Source: Rhizoclosmatium globosum (Eukaryota > Chytridiomycota > Chytridiomycetes > Chytridiales > Chytriomycetaceae). Taken from it: a stretch of 64,000 bases of DNA. Each line of letters opens with the position of its first letter. Position 1 is the first letter of the stretch. The notes under the pieces are model-generated. The model saw nothing but the letters and a program-made list of their open reading frames with translations. It did not search any database and had not been told where the DNA came from. The stretch is taken from contig MCGO01000029.1 in NCBI GenBank assembly GCA_002104985.1, positions 248,001 to 312,000 on the forward strand, given 5' to 3'. Position numbers and translations under genes: made by a program. Below are positions 21,413 to 35,343 of this stretch, piece after piece.

Positions 21413-22776
21413 TTACTTCTCAATCTCTCTTCTAGCTCTGGCCAAAGGATCCTTCTCACCCTCCTTTGGAGCAGGCGCCATCAATTCCCGCTCAAGACCT
21501 TCAATGCTTCCAGTGAAGGTTGGGAATGGAACAGCAGCACCTTCAGGGAAACACAGACCATGCCATCCTTTACGAATTGCATCACTGATGCGCACGTACT
21601 TGTGCTCAGGGCCTGGAACAGCACCCTTGACGTACAACAGATTGTGCACTGTATCTATTTTCATGATACGCAAGTTCTGGACGGTACGTGTTCTTCCACC
21701 CATACGACCAGCCATCTTTTTACCCTTGAAGATTTTACCTGGAAGCTAAGGCGAAAATAAAATCTTAGTATATAAGTTCGACTAAGTAACAGAAAGAGTA
21801 GGTGTTTACCTGACGGTTACCAGTGGAACCTCCAGATCTGTGGGACAAGGAAACACCGTGAGTGGCTCTGAGACCCTTGAATCCCCATCTCTTAATCGGA
21901 CCCTGGAATCCCTTTCCGGTAGTTTTTGCTTGACAGTCGACAAACTGGCCAGGAAGGAAGTGCATCGCAGTCAATTTGGTTCCTGAATAATTTGTTGCAA
22001 AGTCAGTCTTCGAATTCAAGCTTATTTATCGCTGAACGCACCAGTAGGTAAAATAGCATCAGGAGATACACGGAATTCAGTAAGCTTCTTCTTTGGTGTG
22101 ACCAAGGCTCTGCGGAAGTGGCCGAGTTGGGGTCGGCGAACTCGGTAGGACTTGGTTTCGTTAACGGCTCCGACTTCAACCATATATGATCCACATGCTT
22201 TGCTATATCTTGATTTGATAACTTCACAATCGACGATCTGATTTGTTTGGTTAGAATTCGTGTGCGTTGTTTCTGAAAGCCATGTGATCCGCCTCTTTCA
22301 GCTCCGCCTTTCCAGCACATTATTGAATATCTTCTGATACATGAATCCAGTAGTAAACATAGTGATTGTATCCTTGCACGTGAACTGCAGTCCTCACGCA
22401 AGCAGAACCACCTGCGATCCCGGATGCGTACCTGCAAGATAGTGACTGGAGTCATCTGGCCCCAAGCATCCCAGATAGCAGTCATTCCCCTCTTGATGCC
22501 CACGACACCGGTTCTCTTCGCCTTCGTCGTCCAAACGGGCTTCGCACTCGCCGGGGCATCGACGGCGTAGACCGGGCGCGGCGGCGACGACTGGGCCGGA
22601 AGCGATGGCCGAATCACGCGCTCGGCCGGAACAATCGACGGAACGCCAATCTGCGGAAACACAGACAGCCGCGGGATCGACGCTCGGAGGATCGGAAGCG
22701 AGGCGGCCTGCGCTTCCGAGACGGTTGTTTGAAGCCGCTTTGAAAACACCGAGAGTGTTCGTCCAGGAATGTGCAT
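21413..22776 (-). CDS. MRPL9: Mitochondrial large-subunit ribosomal protein uL3m
   Basis: Mitoribosomal protein L3 (MRPL9 in yeast), which sits near the peptidyl-transferase centre. Four exons (22432-22776, 22042-22237, 21810-21982, 21413-21745) give 348 aa. The N-terminus [20 protein letters not shown] is basic, hydroxylated and lacks acids, as in a mitochondrial presequence. Core motifs are [52 protein letters not shown]-like [10 protein letters not shown], and the loop [21 protein letters not shown]. The first intron is 194 nt, longer than the rest, and could hide a small exon, but none is needed for the frame. The start at 22776 is the first ATG in frame. It shares a 76-bp divergent promoter with COQ2. 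Confidence 0.93.
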
Positions 22777-22852
22777 TTGGAGGAAGGACTTTGTTTGGAG
22801 GTGTGGTGAGTGTGTTGTGTGTTTGAAAGCTCGAAAAAAGAAAACCAATTGA
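22777..22852. promoter_or_regulatory. Bidirectional promoter, uL3m / COQ2
   Basis: Only 76 bp separate the start codons of two divergently transcribed genes for mitochondrial proteins, so the promoters must overlap. The segment is G/T-rich on the plus strand with a GAAAAAAGAAAACC tract. No TATA box is seen. Confidence 0.6.
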
Positions 22853-24052
22853 ATGAGAACTTTGTTTGGTTGTGTTCGGCTTTTGCAGCCTGGTCTGCCT
22901 AATGCTTTCAGACTATCTGCTTCGTTGTATCCAGTTCATTATTCACATCGATGGTCCATTACGAGGACTTCGACGTCAACATCAACAACAAACCCACCTC
23001 CAACTCCTCAAACAACTGCTGTCAACTTTCCACAACCAAATATGCAACTAGAACCCATCCCTGAATATTTCAACCGTCTATCACCTAAACTGATACCTTA
23101 CCTGCGATTAGCAAGGGTAGATCGTCCTGCTGGTTCATACCTGCTCTTCCTGCCAGGCTCATGGGCAATCGGAATGGCAGGATACTCACTGCTACACATT
23201 GAACCAACAATCAACATTGTTTTGTCCATGGTGAAAATGATGACTCTCTTTGGTGTCGGTGCGTTTGTAATGCGAGGTGCTGGATGCACAATCAATGATA
23301 TGTGGGATAAGGATCTTGACAAGAAAGTGGATAGAACACGGTCAAGACCGTTGGCAGCTGGTCAATTGACTTATTTTCAAGCATGGTGTTTTCTTGGGTT
23401 TCAGTTGTCTGTCGGACTTGCGATTCTGACGCAATTGAATTGGTATTCGTGAGTATTGAATATTGGTTGGATCAATGTACGATCTAATGTTTTGACTCTT
23501 GACAGTATTCTCTTGGGCGCCGCGTCGCTCTCCCTCGTAATCATTTATCCACTTATGAAACGCGTGACGTACTGGCCTCAAGCAATTCTTGGACTGACGT
23601 TCAACTGGGGAGCTCTTCTCGGATGGTCCGCCATTACTGGTTCGTTAAACCCGTACGTTGCTGTACCCCTGTACCTATCCGGATGGTGCTGGACAATGGT
23701 GTATGACACAATCTATGCAGTTCAAGACAAGAATGATGACATTCACGCTGGTGTTAAATCAACTGCATTGCTGTTTGACAAGAATATCAAACCGATTTTG
23801 GCTGGGTTCAGTGTTGCGTCAACAGGACTCTTGGCGCTTGCAGGATATATGAATGGGCATGGTGCAATCTTTTATGCTGTCAGTGTGTTGGGTGCTGCTG
23901 CACATTACATATGGATGGTTGGTGGATTCCAAGTAGAGAGCCGTGGGGACGCAGCCAAGCGGTTTAGAGGAGCGAAATGGTTTGGATGGGTTGTTCTTGC
24001 TGGAGTATTACTGGACTTTTTTGGTGTCGCGTTTTATGATTTGATTTCGTAG
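22853..24052 (+). CDS. COQ2: 4-hydroxybenzoate polyprenyltransferase, mitochondrial
   Basis: UbiA-family enzyme that attaches the polyprenyl tail to 4-hydroxybenzoate in ubiquinone synthesis, in the inner mitochondrial membrane. Two exons (22853-23448, 23506-24052) give 380 aa. A Ser/Arg-rich presequence of about 45 residues precedes [20 protein letters not shown]. The first Asp-rich site is [20 protein letters not shown] and the second is [20 protein letters not shown]; both bind Mg-diphosphate. Seven to nine hydrophobic helices follow the family pattern. The intron splits the Ser codon in NWYSILLG. Confidence 0.95.
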
Positions 24053-24134
24053 AGATAATCTGAATCCTTTAAAAGTTCAAAAACTTGGAATGAAAACGTG
24101 GCACTTTCTGTTGTGTGTCTTTCTGAGTTCCAAA

Positions 24135-25205
24135 ATGAGTTCTGGAATCACTTTCGCCGTCACTCCAGAGAACAAGGCCGAAGACGTATACATCTACGTA
24201 CCAGATGAGCCTGCCACAGATCATTATTTGTCAAACTTCCACGAATATCGCTCAATCAATGGAACTTCAGTGTTACAAAGCACACAAACCAATCAATCCT
24301 TTGTCCCAACATCCAACGGCTTCGTCGACGCAGTCATTCGAGCATACAACCAACATCACGATTTAATCATTCGTCCTGATGACATCTGGCTTGCAATCAT
24401 GCTTCAATTCAGCCGCTTCGTGAATGCAAATGCTGAATCCATTCGCTCAAAGTTTGTCTCCCACGAAGGCCAAAAAGAGCTCGAGATTCGTGCTGTCGGA
24501 AGCCTCAAAACTGTTGACTATGGTCTTTTGGCCAAAGAGATGGCCAACTTGATGCACGAGCACATCATTGATGAGGCTGTGTGTGATTGGGTGAAACCCT
24601 CTTTTTCCACCACAACAGATAATGACCGTATCGTCGGAAGTATCGTTCTCATGACGGCCATGCAAAAGTATTTTACGTACAAGATGAGTTTGATGTGTGG
24701 GATTCCGAATATGACAATCCTTGGAACAGTTCAAGACTGGGAAGACATTCAACAACGCGTCAAGAAGCTTGAAGAGTATGGACCTGAGTTAGCAAAGTGG
24801 TCTGCCATGCTTTCAAAGATTCTTGATGAACTTGTAAATGCTGCTCGAGGTAATGTGAATGTGGAGTTTTTCCAAAGGATCTGTCATTACACGTCCACCG
24901 GATCTGGGCCAAGATATATCAGTGGATGGCTATCTGCGTTTGCTGTTTTCACGGAGAAGGGAGAGTGGCAAGGAGACACACTGACAGTCACGACTTGGAC
25001 GGGTGAAACAATTGATGGATTGGAATACCCAGTCATCAAGACCGAAGATATTCCAGCAGGTTACGCGACTGTTCCAGTGAAAGTTGATGACAATGGCACT
25101 GAATACAAGTGTACCATGTTTGTCGGACACACTGGATTTGATGTAGTGAACAAAACTGGAGTTCAGCCAAAGTTGACATGGGCGATGGTTGTGAATGGAG
25201 CCTGA
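24135..25205 (+). CDS. DUF4419 protein
   Basis: Matches the DUF4419 family, common in fungi and of unknown biochemical function. Characteristic segments are FVDAVIRAYNQHHDLIIRPDDIWLAI (with QFSRFVNANAE after it), DYGLLAKEMANLM, and IPNMTILGTVQDWEDI, followed near the C-terminus by a FFQRICHYTSTGSGPRYISGW block. No introns. I prefer the second in-frame ATG (24135, MSSGITFAV), because family members start with a short beta strand. The upstream ATG at 24090 would add a hydrophobic stretch MKTWHFLLCVFLSSK that could act as a signal peptide, so secretion cannot be excluded. It begins only 37-82 bp after COQ2, so transcription read-through is possible. Confidence 0.8.
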   Translation: MSSGITFAVTPENKAEDVYIYVPDEPATDHYLSNFHEYRSINGTSVLQSTQTNQSFVPTSNGFVDAVIRAYNQHHDLIIRPDDIWLAIMLQFSRFVNANAESIRSKFVSHEGQKELEIRAVGSLKTVDYGLLAKEMANLMHEHIIDEAVCDWVKPSFSTTTDNDRIVGSIVLMTAMQKYFTYKMSLMCGIPNMTILGTVQDWEDIQQRVKKLEEYGPELAKWSAMLSKILDELVNAARGNVNVEFFQRICHYTSTGSGPRYISGWLSAFAVFTEKGEWQGDTLTVTTWTGETIDGLEYPVIKTEDIPAGYATVPVKVDDNGTEYKCTMFVGHTGFDVVNKTGVQPKLTWAMVVNGA

Positions 25206-25261
25206 TCTCTTCTTTCGATTGAATAAAGAATGCCCATGTACTCTATTTCTCGTTCTTTGAA

Positions 25262-27338
25262 ATGTCGTTCCGCATCGAACCGCTCGCGTCCCTCGCCGCC
25301 CTCGACCAATGGCAGCCAACAAACCGCGCCAAAGTGCACGCATCGTCAATCAAATTGCGCAATCGGCCGTCGACGCCCGGGCCACGCGTCCTCGTCTGCC
25401 ACGACATGGCCAATGGATACAACGACGCCTTCTCGCTCGGCTCAATCTCGAAAAAGAACTCGAAAAACTACTCGTTTCAGAACTGGGCTCTCATCGACGA
25501 CTGGGTCTACTTTTCTCACAATCGAATTACAATTCCGCCAAACACTTGGACAAATGCTGCTCACTCAAACGGCGTCTTTGTCTACGCTACCCTGATTACA
25601 GAGTGGGATGCTTCCGTGCAAGATACTTTGAGGCTCCTGTATGGTCCAGGCTATGATGCCACTCCAATTGTGTCTGTCCCAGATAATGAATCAACGCCGC
25701 GAAAGCCTGAATACCCTGCGTCCTCATTCTCTCCTTATTTCGCGGATAAATTGATTCAATTGGCCGAGTTCTACGGCTTTGACGGCTGGTTTATCAATAT
25801 TGAATGTGGTCTTGGAAGTGAAGGAGAGCTGGCATCTTCCCATGCAGCTGCAATGAAGGAATTCCTGCAATATCTTACCTGTAAGCTGAAAGAAACAATT
25901 CCCCATGGGAAAGTACTATGGTACGATTCACTGACAATTCATGGTCAACTGAGGTGGCAGGATAGAGTAAATGATGAAAACAAGCCATTCTTTGATGTAT
26001 GCGACGGAATATTTGTGAATTATACATGGAAGCAGGATTATCCTCGACAAACTGCTGCAGTAGTAGGATCTCGACGCGAGGATGTCTATTATGGCATTGA
26101 TGTTTGGGGAAGGAATACGTTTGGTGGAGGAGGTTTCAACATTCACAAGGTACAGTTTCAGTTGGTTCTATGTTGAAGTTTGCTGATGAAGTCAACAGGC
26201 TCTTCGTGAAATTACCGCTCAAGGACTTTCAACAGCCATCTTTGCTCCAGCCTGGACCTACGAATTTCTTGGACACGAACTATTCGATGCTGCTGAAAAA
26301 CGTCTCTGGCACGGCGAGCCAGCGGGCTTTTTGAACCCACCTTTTCCTCCCCAAGAAGACGATGCAAAACCTTACTCGACTCGCGAAGATCCAACTGACT
26401 TGGGATCCGTCTCAGATTATATCGAAATCAGACAAAGTGGAACGCGAGATTACTTTTTCACTGACTTTGATCGTGGATTCGGTTCTTCCTACTCGTTGGC
26501 AGGAAAAGTGATCTCAAACGAAAATTGGTTTAACCTCAGTCGACAATCTCCTACGCCGTCGTTTATCACGTCTAGAAGTATCCAAACGTTTTCTGAGATT
26601 AAACCAAAGTTGGTACCATCTGCCGCTGTGTCACGTTTTAGTCGTTGTGTCAGTGATGCTGAATCTTGGTCTGGCGGTGCCTCCCTCGAAATTAAGCTCC
26701 TTCCCGGCAAAACAAGTGAAAAGGCGTGGACTTACATTCCTATACAACGGATTCGAGTCGACATTACTCCAACAACTGTTATTCGTTTTCGATACAAGGC
26801 TACAATGCTGTGTCTCAGCTCTATTGGCATTTTCTTCAAGATAAGTGCGGCTTATGGATCTGATACAATTATTGTTGACTCTGCACCGATTGTTCACGGA
26901 GAGTGGAGTCTATTAGAAGCGAATGTTAATTCTACGTTAAATTCCTCAAATGGCGGTAAAGCTGGCGCTTTTGTGACTGAAGTGGGAATCATGATTGGCG
27001 ATGATGGCATGACTGACGATAGCGGCTCAATTTGGATAGGTGAATTATATGTTGGCTCAAATCCACAGCAACCGAGTCAAATAGAAATGAAAGATTATAT
27101 ATTCACGGGTATGGATGTGACAAGAGATGGTTGGGCCAGCATTGGGTGGGATTCGGTGAATGGAAATGAATGCGAACGGTGGGAAGTCTTTGTAGATGAT
27201 AAATGGCGCGGTTGTGTGTTTGGATGCCCTGTGTTTCGAGAAAACTTCAAGAGCAACGCAGTTGTGCATGTTATAGGGATTGATTCGCTTGGGTTTGTTC
27301 GCGTTGAAGTTGAGGGAATAGCCATGGTGGTGGTCTAA
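25262..27338 (+). CDS. Endo-beta-N-acetylglucosaminidase (GH85 ENGase)
   Basis: Cleaves the chitobiose core (GlcNAc-GlcNAc) of N-glycans on free oligosaccharides or misfolded glycoproteins, probably in the cytosol because no signal peptide is seen. Two exons (25262-26149, 26199-27338) give 675 aa. GH85 marks are the N-terminal PRVLVCHDMANGYNDAF, YSFQNWALIDDWVYFSH, and the catalytic FDGWFINIE, with the Glu near residue 181. Other marks are FVNYTWK, a substrate-positioning segment, and FAPAWTYEFLGH. The C-terminal half holds beta-sandwich domains as in the family. GH85 is missing from budding yeast. The stop codon overlaps the start of the next gene (TAATG). Confidence 0.93.
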
Positions 27339-28546
27339 TGAAGGATCTCGCTTTTCGTGAAATGTGTAAAATAAAAATATCTTTGTTTACATCTTTTCGC
27401 AAAATGTTGAGTGGAAACTGTGCGAGCTGCGGAACCCTTTCTGATAACCTTGGCCACTGCATTCGCTGCGTTGTGATCGAACGTGAATCCAAGACTTCAA
27501 AATTCTTGCGAATCCTTCTTCATAGCGTCTTGGAGTTTATTCCTCTGAAGTATCGTTTGCCTCTTCGTCATATCTCCAGATCTTGGAACAACAACATCAA
27601 ATCCATGCCCGTATCTATACTCTACGATGTTGAGTTCCTCTTCTGCAACAAAAAACCCGCCACTTTGCCTTTGTTAAAGTACTTGGTCAACTCCTCCGCC
27701 AGGTCGGAACAACCACTTTTCCAACTTCAAAGCCCTCTGTATCTCAATGAGCCAATGAACCCGTTTTTCACACCAACGGCAAGCATTTATCATACCAACG
27801 AGAAGATTGATTTTGTTAGCCTTCTAGTTTGGAGGATTCCAACTCAATTTCGTAACCGCAATGAATTTGACACGGATCTGAAACATGTACTTGAGCATGT
27901 TGCAGGACTTAATGTCAAGAGAATTATATTGCGCGCCAGAGGTACCGACGTGAGATCGACTGAAGATGCTGCGAAAGTTTCAAAAGAGGAGGGAGACAAA
28001 TGGATGATGAGTTTGTCTACTTTATTCCAGATTGACCATTGGAATGTTTGCTACACGACTGGACCCGATGATAATGTGCTGCATTCAGTTGCCGAGAAAG
28101 TTATGCTTCGCCGTGCCGATCGAGCGTTCTGCATCAGCATCGGGTTTCTACTGCAATCAACACCAAATCTCACAACGTTGCTTCTGGATAGGCTACCGAA
28201 AGAAGCTACTTCAGTGTTGAATCGTTTTGTTGAGCCACTTGAAGCAATTCTTCCGTACTTGAAGAGTTTGAAAAATCTGAATACACTTACGATCAGAGGA
28301 ATGGAAGGATTCGGCCCCCCAGAAGCAGAATGGTTGCAGCAGTGTTTGAGTTTGAAGCATCTATGCGTGGATGGGCCGCTGCACCCATTTCCAATATGTA
28401 TTACACGATTTGTTTCCATGATGAAGGCTTCGAAGTTTCAAAGCTTTGGAATTGGGTGGTCGGAGTTAAAGGATTTAGGCAGTGATTTTGGAGGAGAATG
28501 GGAAGCGTTTGAGAAGACGCCTTTGCTGATTTTGCGTATGCAGTAA
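27338..28546 (+). CDS. F-box-like protein with N-terminal zinc motif
   Basis: A 402-residue single-exon protein. Near the N-terminus is C-x2-C...C-x2-C (CASCG...CIRC), a likely zinc knuckle. Then comes an F-box-like helix bundle: LLHSVLEFIPLKYRLPLRHI followed by SRSWN. The rest has weak leucine-rich character (LLQSTPNLTTLLLDRLPK, LKSLKNLNTLTIRGMEG), as in F-box/LRR substrate receptors of SCF ubiquitin ligases. Three in-frame ATGs are possible (27338, 27362, 27404); the last gives MLSGNCASC and may be the real start. If 27338 is used, the gene overlaps the GH85 stop by one base. Role in ubiquitylation is inferred. Confidence 0.6.
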   Translation: MKDLAFREMCKIKISLFTSFRKMLSGNCASCGTLSDNLGHCIRCVVIERESKTSKFLRILLHSVLEFIPLKYRLPLRHISRSWNNNIKSMPVSILYDVEFLFCNKKPATLPLLKYLVNSSARSEQPLFQLQSPLYLNEPMNPFFTPTASIYHTNEKIDFVSLLVWRIPTQFRNRNEFDTDLKHVLEHVAGLNVKRIILRARGTDVRSTEDAAKVSKEEGDKWMMSLSTLFQIDHWNVCYTTGPDDNVLHSVAEKVMLRRADRAFCISIGFLLQSTPNLTTLLLDRLPKEATSVLNRFVEPLEAILPYLKSLKNLNTLTIRGMEGFGPPEAEWLQQCLSLKHLCVDGPLHPFPICITRFVSMMKASKFQSFGIGWSELKDLGSDFGGEWEAFEKTPLLILRMQ

Positions 28547-28847
28547 TTGTAATAAAGTGTGAATATTCAGGTATTTCATGTTGGATCTGCTGACTGATGT
28601 GGTGTACCATCAATACGAATTTACCCTCCAACTGCGTTTCTGAATTTGAAATCGAGAAATTCAGTACTTGTTTGTTCGTAATCAAATATAGAGAGGGAAG
28701 GGGGTGCGCTGTGCTCACTGAAAAGAAGTTCGCAAAAACGGTCTTTTGGTGGATACCCTCCTACACAGCTTCAGTCACTTGATCTACCGCTACAAACCAG
28801 CGTAGTCCCACACAGCCGAAGTTTTTATAGTCCACATCTATCCCCAA
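28547..28847. other. Intergenic region upstream of RSP5
   Basis: This 301-bp spacer shows no gene, and no repeat was seen. It ends with the pyrimidine-rich 5' leader of RSP5. Confidence 0.5.
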
Positions 28848-31841
<2,994 letters not shown>

Positions 31842-31947
31842 AGTGAAGTTTGTGCTCTGTCTATTTTTGTTGTTACTTTTCTGTGTTTATGCTTTGTTTT
31901 TGTTTGTTTTCAAAAAGGGATTTAGAACTACTTCAGTTTTGGTTGAA

Positions 31948-33596
31948 ATGGAGGCAACACGAGTGACCCGCTTCAACATTGGCGCGCTGAGTCCACGGCT
32001 GCGACTTGAGCTCAGCCGCGCATCGTTCATCAGCTTCGACTGCGAATTCACAGGACTCGGCGACTCGGCGGCGACGCGGGCCCAGGATTTGCGGGTCCGG
32101 TACGCGGCACTGCGAACAACGGCGACCACGCGCGGGCTTGTTTCGTTTGGCGTCGCCGCTTTTCAACAAGGAAAAGATGACTCAGCGGATGATTCAGCAG
32201 CGGCTTTGGACTTCTGCGTTACTTCAATGGGAAACGTTGTTTTCGAACCAGCTGCTGCCGCCTTTCTCAGCGACCACAACTTTGACTTCAACAAACATTG
32301 GAAAGATGCTGTGCCATTCAAACCAGGGAATGACTCAAGCGATCACTCACTACCAGGGACCCCAAATCAACTCATTCGTGACCTGTTTGTCTATATCCTG
32401 TCTTTAAACGTCCCAATTGTTATTCACAATGGCTTGCTTGACCTCATGTTCATCTATCAATCATTTTACGCGGAATTGCCAGAGGAGCTTGATACTTTTG
32501 TGGCCGATCTTGCTGATATGTTCCCTGCCGGTCTTGTGGACACAAAGTTCGTAGCAGATTACGTGACGCGTGAAAGGGCATCGTTTTTGGGCTACCTGTT
32601 CAGAAAATAGTATGTATTAGTGAGGAAAGAAGATATGATGTATTTGGAATCTCCACCGAAGGATAAACCGAAGTAGTGCAAAGTCAAAATATCAAACACG
32701 AAGGCTGGCTCTCTTGGAAGTTGCAAAGAGACGAGCGAGAGCGATTGAGCTCCATCGCTGTCATACATCTAGAAAACTCGTTAACTTTATTTGTATATAG
32801 CGAAAGGAAGATGCTGAAGTCCTATCACCCCTATTTATCCCTTTCACCAGCCATCCAAGTAAATCCGTCCGTTCCAGCGTCCATCTTACTTCCAAACGGT
32901 CAAATCAGTGCTACGCTCTCCTTTAAACTTCTCACCAAACTACCAGACACATTGAAATCAAAAAAGACTACCAAGAGAACCAAACAGGCGGAGAAGGATG
33001 AGAAGCGACTGTATTGCGTTCAATATGCTGTGAGTGCTTGTAATTGTTTCAATTATTGTCAACTCAGCCATTCTCCTCTTGTCATGCAGTCCCATGGGTA
33101 TTGCCCGAACGGCCCTGCCTGCCATAAATCACATGATCTCGACACTATTTTGGATGCGGAAGAGCTGGAAGCGCAATTGAATCAAAGGAAGAAATCAAAG
33201 TCATTGACGGATGGATCAATTGATCCTGTCACAGTACCAACAACAACCAGTAACACTGCTTCAGCAACAGCATCAACTGAGCTAACACCTATACCAATAC
33301 AATCCCAAACACCCCTTCCGCCAATCACCCCCTCCTTGTTTGAAACCTACCATTCCGCCTGTTTCGACGCGTACATGACCGGATACGTGTTTTCCGTACA
33401 ACAGCGAATGCATCCGTCCGAAAGTATTTCTGAGTTTGTAAAAGCGCATGGGAACAAACTGTATCTAATGGGAAAAGATGTTCCACTCCATATTGTCAAA
33501 AGTTCGTTTTCGCGAACCAGTTTGGAACATCGGCGTAAGAAGAAAGTGTGGAGTGTTAATGGAAGTAGCGGTACCGTGAGTGGCATCGCAAAATAA
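31948..33596 (+). CDS. TOE1: TOE1-type CAF1 deadenylase with CCCH finger
   Basis: DEDD 3'-5' exoribonuclease of the CAF1/PARN superfamily. TOE1 trims oligo(A) from snRNA and other small RNA precursors in Cajal bodies. Three exons (31948-32609, 32801-33029, 33090-33596) give 465 aa. Catalytic residues are visible in SFDCEFTGL (D, E), VIHNGLLDLMFIY (D) and DTKFVADY (D). A CCCH finger follows: HGYCPNGPACHKSHDLD, the TOE1 pattern. After a Ser/Thr-rich linker the C-terminal FETYHSACFDAYMTGYVF matches the TOE1 tail with its EFVKAHGNKLYLMGK. The 191-nt first intron ends GTTAACTTTATTTGTATATAG and hides an in-frame stop if read through. It lies 106 bp after RSP5. Confidence 0.88.
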
Positions 33597-34134
33597 ATTG
33601 AATTTGAACTCAATGTCTTTTTCCGGATGTTTTTTGATTCCGTGATCACTGATCCCGAAAATAAGGGCGATAGTCAGTAATTTAAGTGTTGACTAATTCT
33701 TCTAAAGTCAGCCTGCTGAATGAATGTTGAAAATCCAGTAGGTGATTATACGAGCTAGCTGATTTAGGCTTCGTTTGGTACGTTCCTATGTCGCACGAAT
33801 TGAATGAGAGTGATGAAACCATGTTGGGTCGGAAGAGGCAGTGCAGATATCAACTTTGGTGCCGAACTTACCGTTCAGTGTCTTGCTTCACTCATTTCGG
33901 CAGTATATTCATCTTAGCAGGCTCAGCAGTGTATACTAAGATTCAGAGTACTGTGCATGTTGTGAATTGCGCAAACAGGATATCACAACAATTTCAATTG
34001 AGTTGGCACTTAAGGGGCAGCCCAAGACACAGGATATACATATTTATTCACATAAAGACTTTCTTTGATAAACAATAATGTGTTGCGCAGATGATACATG
34101 GCTTTGAAACAGGAATTATGGCTTGAGCGATTAC
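33597..34134. other. Intergenic, no gene seen
   Basis: AT-rich 538-bp stretch after TOE1. Short open frames are present but none has domain or codon support. Confidence 0.5.
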
Positions 34135-34548
34135 TCATTGATTCACGTAATCCGCAGCATGCATATGCACTGACAAAGTGGCCAGAGTTGTAGATGAAGG
34201 TTGGTTAAATGCTATTTTTGAGATGCTCAGACGCTTCTGGAAGTAATCATTTTCGGGCACGCGTGCGGATGCTAAAGCCATTGAGGCACAGGAGTGTCGA
34301 ACTTTGCAATTTACAGCTCCAGCTCTTAGTCGCCGCTTAAACCTCCGCGAGACTCGCAGAAAGTGCCGTCTGGCATCATATCCGCTTAGACTGTTGCTGC
34401 TAAGGTAGCAACGGAGACTTGACTTGAAGCCACAAAATGCCACCTGAAGTTGTGCTGCAGAACACTCTTGGAGTGATTGATTTGAGTGATCATCTTCGAA
34501 CATGGACTGTATGTCCAGCAGGTATTGTTCGGGGCTCAGTGTCAACAT
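34135..34548 (-). CDS. Orphan protein A, paralogue of gene at 35344
   Basis: The 137-residue frame starts at ATG 34548 (MLTLSPEQYLLDIQSMF). It is not recognised as any family. Support for it being real is similarity to the next gene: SPEQYLLDIQSMF versus SPDHFLLEAQSLF, then GFKSSLRCYLSSNS versus GFKSSLRKYLGSKG, and DARRHFLRVSRRFKR versus DARRHFLRLSRRYGR, in the same order and spacing. The shared core of about 70 residues ends in a basic helix that could bind nucleic acid. The remaining C-terminal part has diverged. No intron is seen. Confidence 0.6.
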   Translation of the reverse strand: MLTLSPEQYLLDIQSMFEDDHSNQSLQECSAAQLQVAFCGFKSSLRCYLSSNSLSGYDARRHFLRVSRRFKRRLRAGAVNCKVRHSCASMALASARVPENDYFQKRLSISKIAFNQPSSTTLATLSVHMHAADYVNQ

Positions 34549-35343
34549 ATTTGATAGTGGGTTTCCGTCAGGGTGGATTAGTAAAGACACAAAAATGAAA
34601 CTGTTACACGTTTTGATCACTGCTCAACAACCAGTGGCTCTTAAAGGCCCGGCCCAGAAGGTGAAAAATTGTTGTGTAAGGTATCTCCAACGTCGGAGGG
34701 TGACACACGGAAGTGATGGTTGCAAACATCGATTTCTGTGGGGAAATTAACATTCTTCCTTCATACCATAGAATTGTCAAAGCGGGAGAGGAACTCATGC
34801 AGATGTTACAATAGTTGACTGGATAACGTGACCTCGATCTCCAATTGTGACAAATACTAGTACTTGCCCTATTCTTTTCAACTGAGCCCTCATACATATT
34901 AATGCGCTGAATATAAGAGCTTTATTTCGCTCCGTGTGAGTGAACGAAGGCCTATTTGATGGTACAAGTCGGAGCTCCGCATAACAGGTTGTTGACCAAA
35001 AGCTCAATATATAACACCAGTCGAAGCATGTCGCTGCCCTTCAAAGCTAACAACCAGAGTGGCTTTCTCCCAATGGATCTTGTTGTATGGCTTTGTGTTC
35101 AGCCATTTTGGTTCTACCTCCACTATCTGGCGTTGGTGACCGCCATTCTGCTAATAGAAGCAATTGTAGCCATATCCCTTTACTATCTATACTGAGTTTA
35201 TTCGATTATCATAAGTAAAAAGAAGAACAATTAGAGACTTAAAAATAAGGGTATTGAGCAAACATTAGTTGTATCATTAGGAAGTTAGTCATTCGTTGGA
35301 GGAGAATTACTTCAATTAAGTGGGTATAGTAGAGGTACATGAG
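34549..35343. other. Spacer between the two orphan paralogues
   Basis: 795 bp without a supportable gene. One short frame on the plus strand (34956-35195) encodes a hydrophobic C-terminus but has no other support. Confidence 0.45.

Noticed and set aside
33788..34078. Plus-strand open frame in the region after TOE1
   Set aside because: No support from domains, codons or neighbours.
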